Below, piece after piece: positions 63,313 through 64,000 of a stretch of DNA of 64,000 nucleotides. Source of the DNA: Ottelia alismoides (taxonomy: Eukaryota > Streptophyta > Magnoliopsida > Alismatales > Hydrocharitaceae); contig JAZKJV010001866.1 of the NCBI GenBank assembly GCA_037367405.1, positions 124,001-188,000 on the forward strand, in the 5' to 3' direction. Made by a program: the position numbers and the translations under genes. How positions within the stretch are numbered: the stretch's first letter is position 1; each line of letters begins with the position of its first letter. The notes under the pieces were generated by a model that was given only the letters and a program-made list of their open reading frames with translations, did not search any database and had not been told where the DNA came from.

Positions 63313-64000
63313 TGTGGAAGCGTATTAGAGATAAAGAAATATAGTACACGGAAAGAACACAAATATTTAACATGGAACCCTACTGTATGAGGAGTGGGAT
63401 GAAACCACAAGAGAAGGCCTCTCAAGGATCGGGTATTTTGTATTGCTCTGTCTCATCCGTTACATGTGGGGTGAGGCTCTTTATATAGCCCCACCAGTAA
63501 GACCGAGTCCCACTCACAGTAGATGTGAGACTAAACTTGTGGATGTGGACGCATACTCTAACACCCTCCTTCAAGCTAGAGCATGCAATGCTCAGCTTGG
63601 ACTAACAGAAAGAAATATCTCACTCACAATACAAGACACTACGATTAATATCAACTCAACGCGAATTCTGCTGGCTGCCTGCTGAGGATGTTGCTTCTCA
63701 TGCTGTGATGTCGAGGAGGAACTGAAAGGCTAGAGTGTAAATTGAATTGGGTCTACTTGTCGGAGAAAGTATGTACTGCATTTGTCAGTCATTGAAATAG
63801 AATGAATGAGTCTCCACCTGGAGAATTCCACCTGCAACTGCTCCATCTCTTTGAAAGGCCAAATAACTAATATGGCTAATTATCCATAAAGATATCTTTG
63901 AAGATGTGTCTCTGTCATAGGGACGTCGAAGTGAGTTCTCTCTCATAGGAACCTTGGGAGGATCTTGTACTTGATTTCACGAATATTGAGGAATGGAGTC
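63313..64000 (-). mobile_element. Second copy (I) of the element H family, running off the window
   Basis: LTR from about 63313 to 63563 (ACTCTAACA), then polypurine tract CCCTCCTTCAAG and interior GCTCAGCTTGGACTAACAGA, AAGAAATATCTCACTCAC and onward, the same order as element H from 44427. The 3' LTR is at left, so orientation is minus; PBS and 5' LTR lie beyond 64000. No coding capacity seen. Confidence 0.8.

Overview
The window is nuclear DNA of a flowering plant with a large, repeat-rich genome. The evidence is the spliced plant gene, tRNA-iMet-primed Ty1/copia and Ty3/gypsy retrotransposons, plant L1 and RTE LINEs, and hAT- and Mutator-type MITEs. A monocot is my guess from the protein sequence, but the window cannot settle it. 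There is no bacterial or organellar gene organisation.

The only host gene I can support is the plastidial ADP-glucose pyrophosphorylase LARGE subunit (starch synthesis), on the + strand. Seven exons are readable (1507-1620, 1738-1911, 1982-2074, 60848-60931, 61070-61125, 61504-61597, 61676-61788). All have GT-AG borders and stay in frame when joined (728 nt, about 242 residues of the nucleotidyltransferase core). The 5' exon(s) with the transit peptide and the 3' exons with the C-terminal beta-helix lie outside the window. Six introns are bounded: five of ordinary size (70-378 bp), while the intron between the third and fourth readable exons is 58,773 bp and fills nearly the whole window.

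That intron is a layered transposon graveyard whose order can be read from target-site duplications (TSDs). (i) 2.2-4.7 kb: a non-autonomous LTR element whose first LTR holds a Mutator-like element. (ii) 4.7-16.2 kb: an RTE LINE remnant split by copia E, which is split by copia D, which is split by a hAT-type MITE. (iii) 16.2-36.6 kb: short-LTR copia A, cut inside its primer-binding site by B, a copia with 2.65-kb LTRs (Angela/BARE-like). B's 5' LTR holds a 4.3-kb L1-type LINE, and A also carries a 590-bp TRIM. (iv) 36.6-43.7 kb: an old copia remnant holding the youngest-looking copia, C, with a 1013-codon open pol. (v) 44-47.2 kb: an RTE copy split by non-autonomous LTR element H. (vi) 47.2-51.1 kb: a decayed copia with an RTE insertion, then a hAT-type MITE. 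(vii) 51.8-55.5 kb: a Tekay/Del-like gypsy pol with a 92-bp intron-like gap. (viii) 55.5-60.8 kb: mostly unrecognised AT-rich intron with LTR remnants. Downstream of the last readable exon, the next intron also holds an RTE fragment, an LTR remnant and a second copy of the H family running off the window.

The transposon genes are almost all broken and probably make nothing. The biological interest lies in how a core starch gene is spliced across about 59 kb of nested repeats, and in cis-structures shared among the copia families, especially a hairpin beside the polypurine tract.
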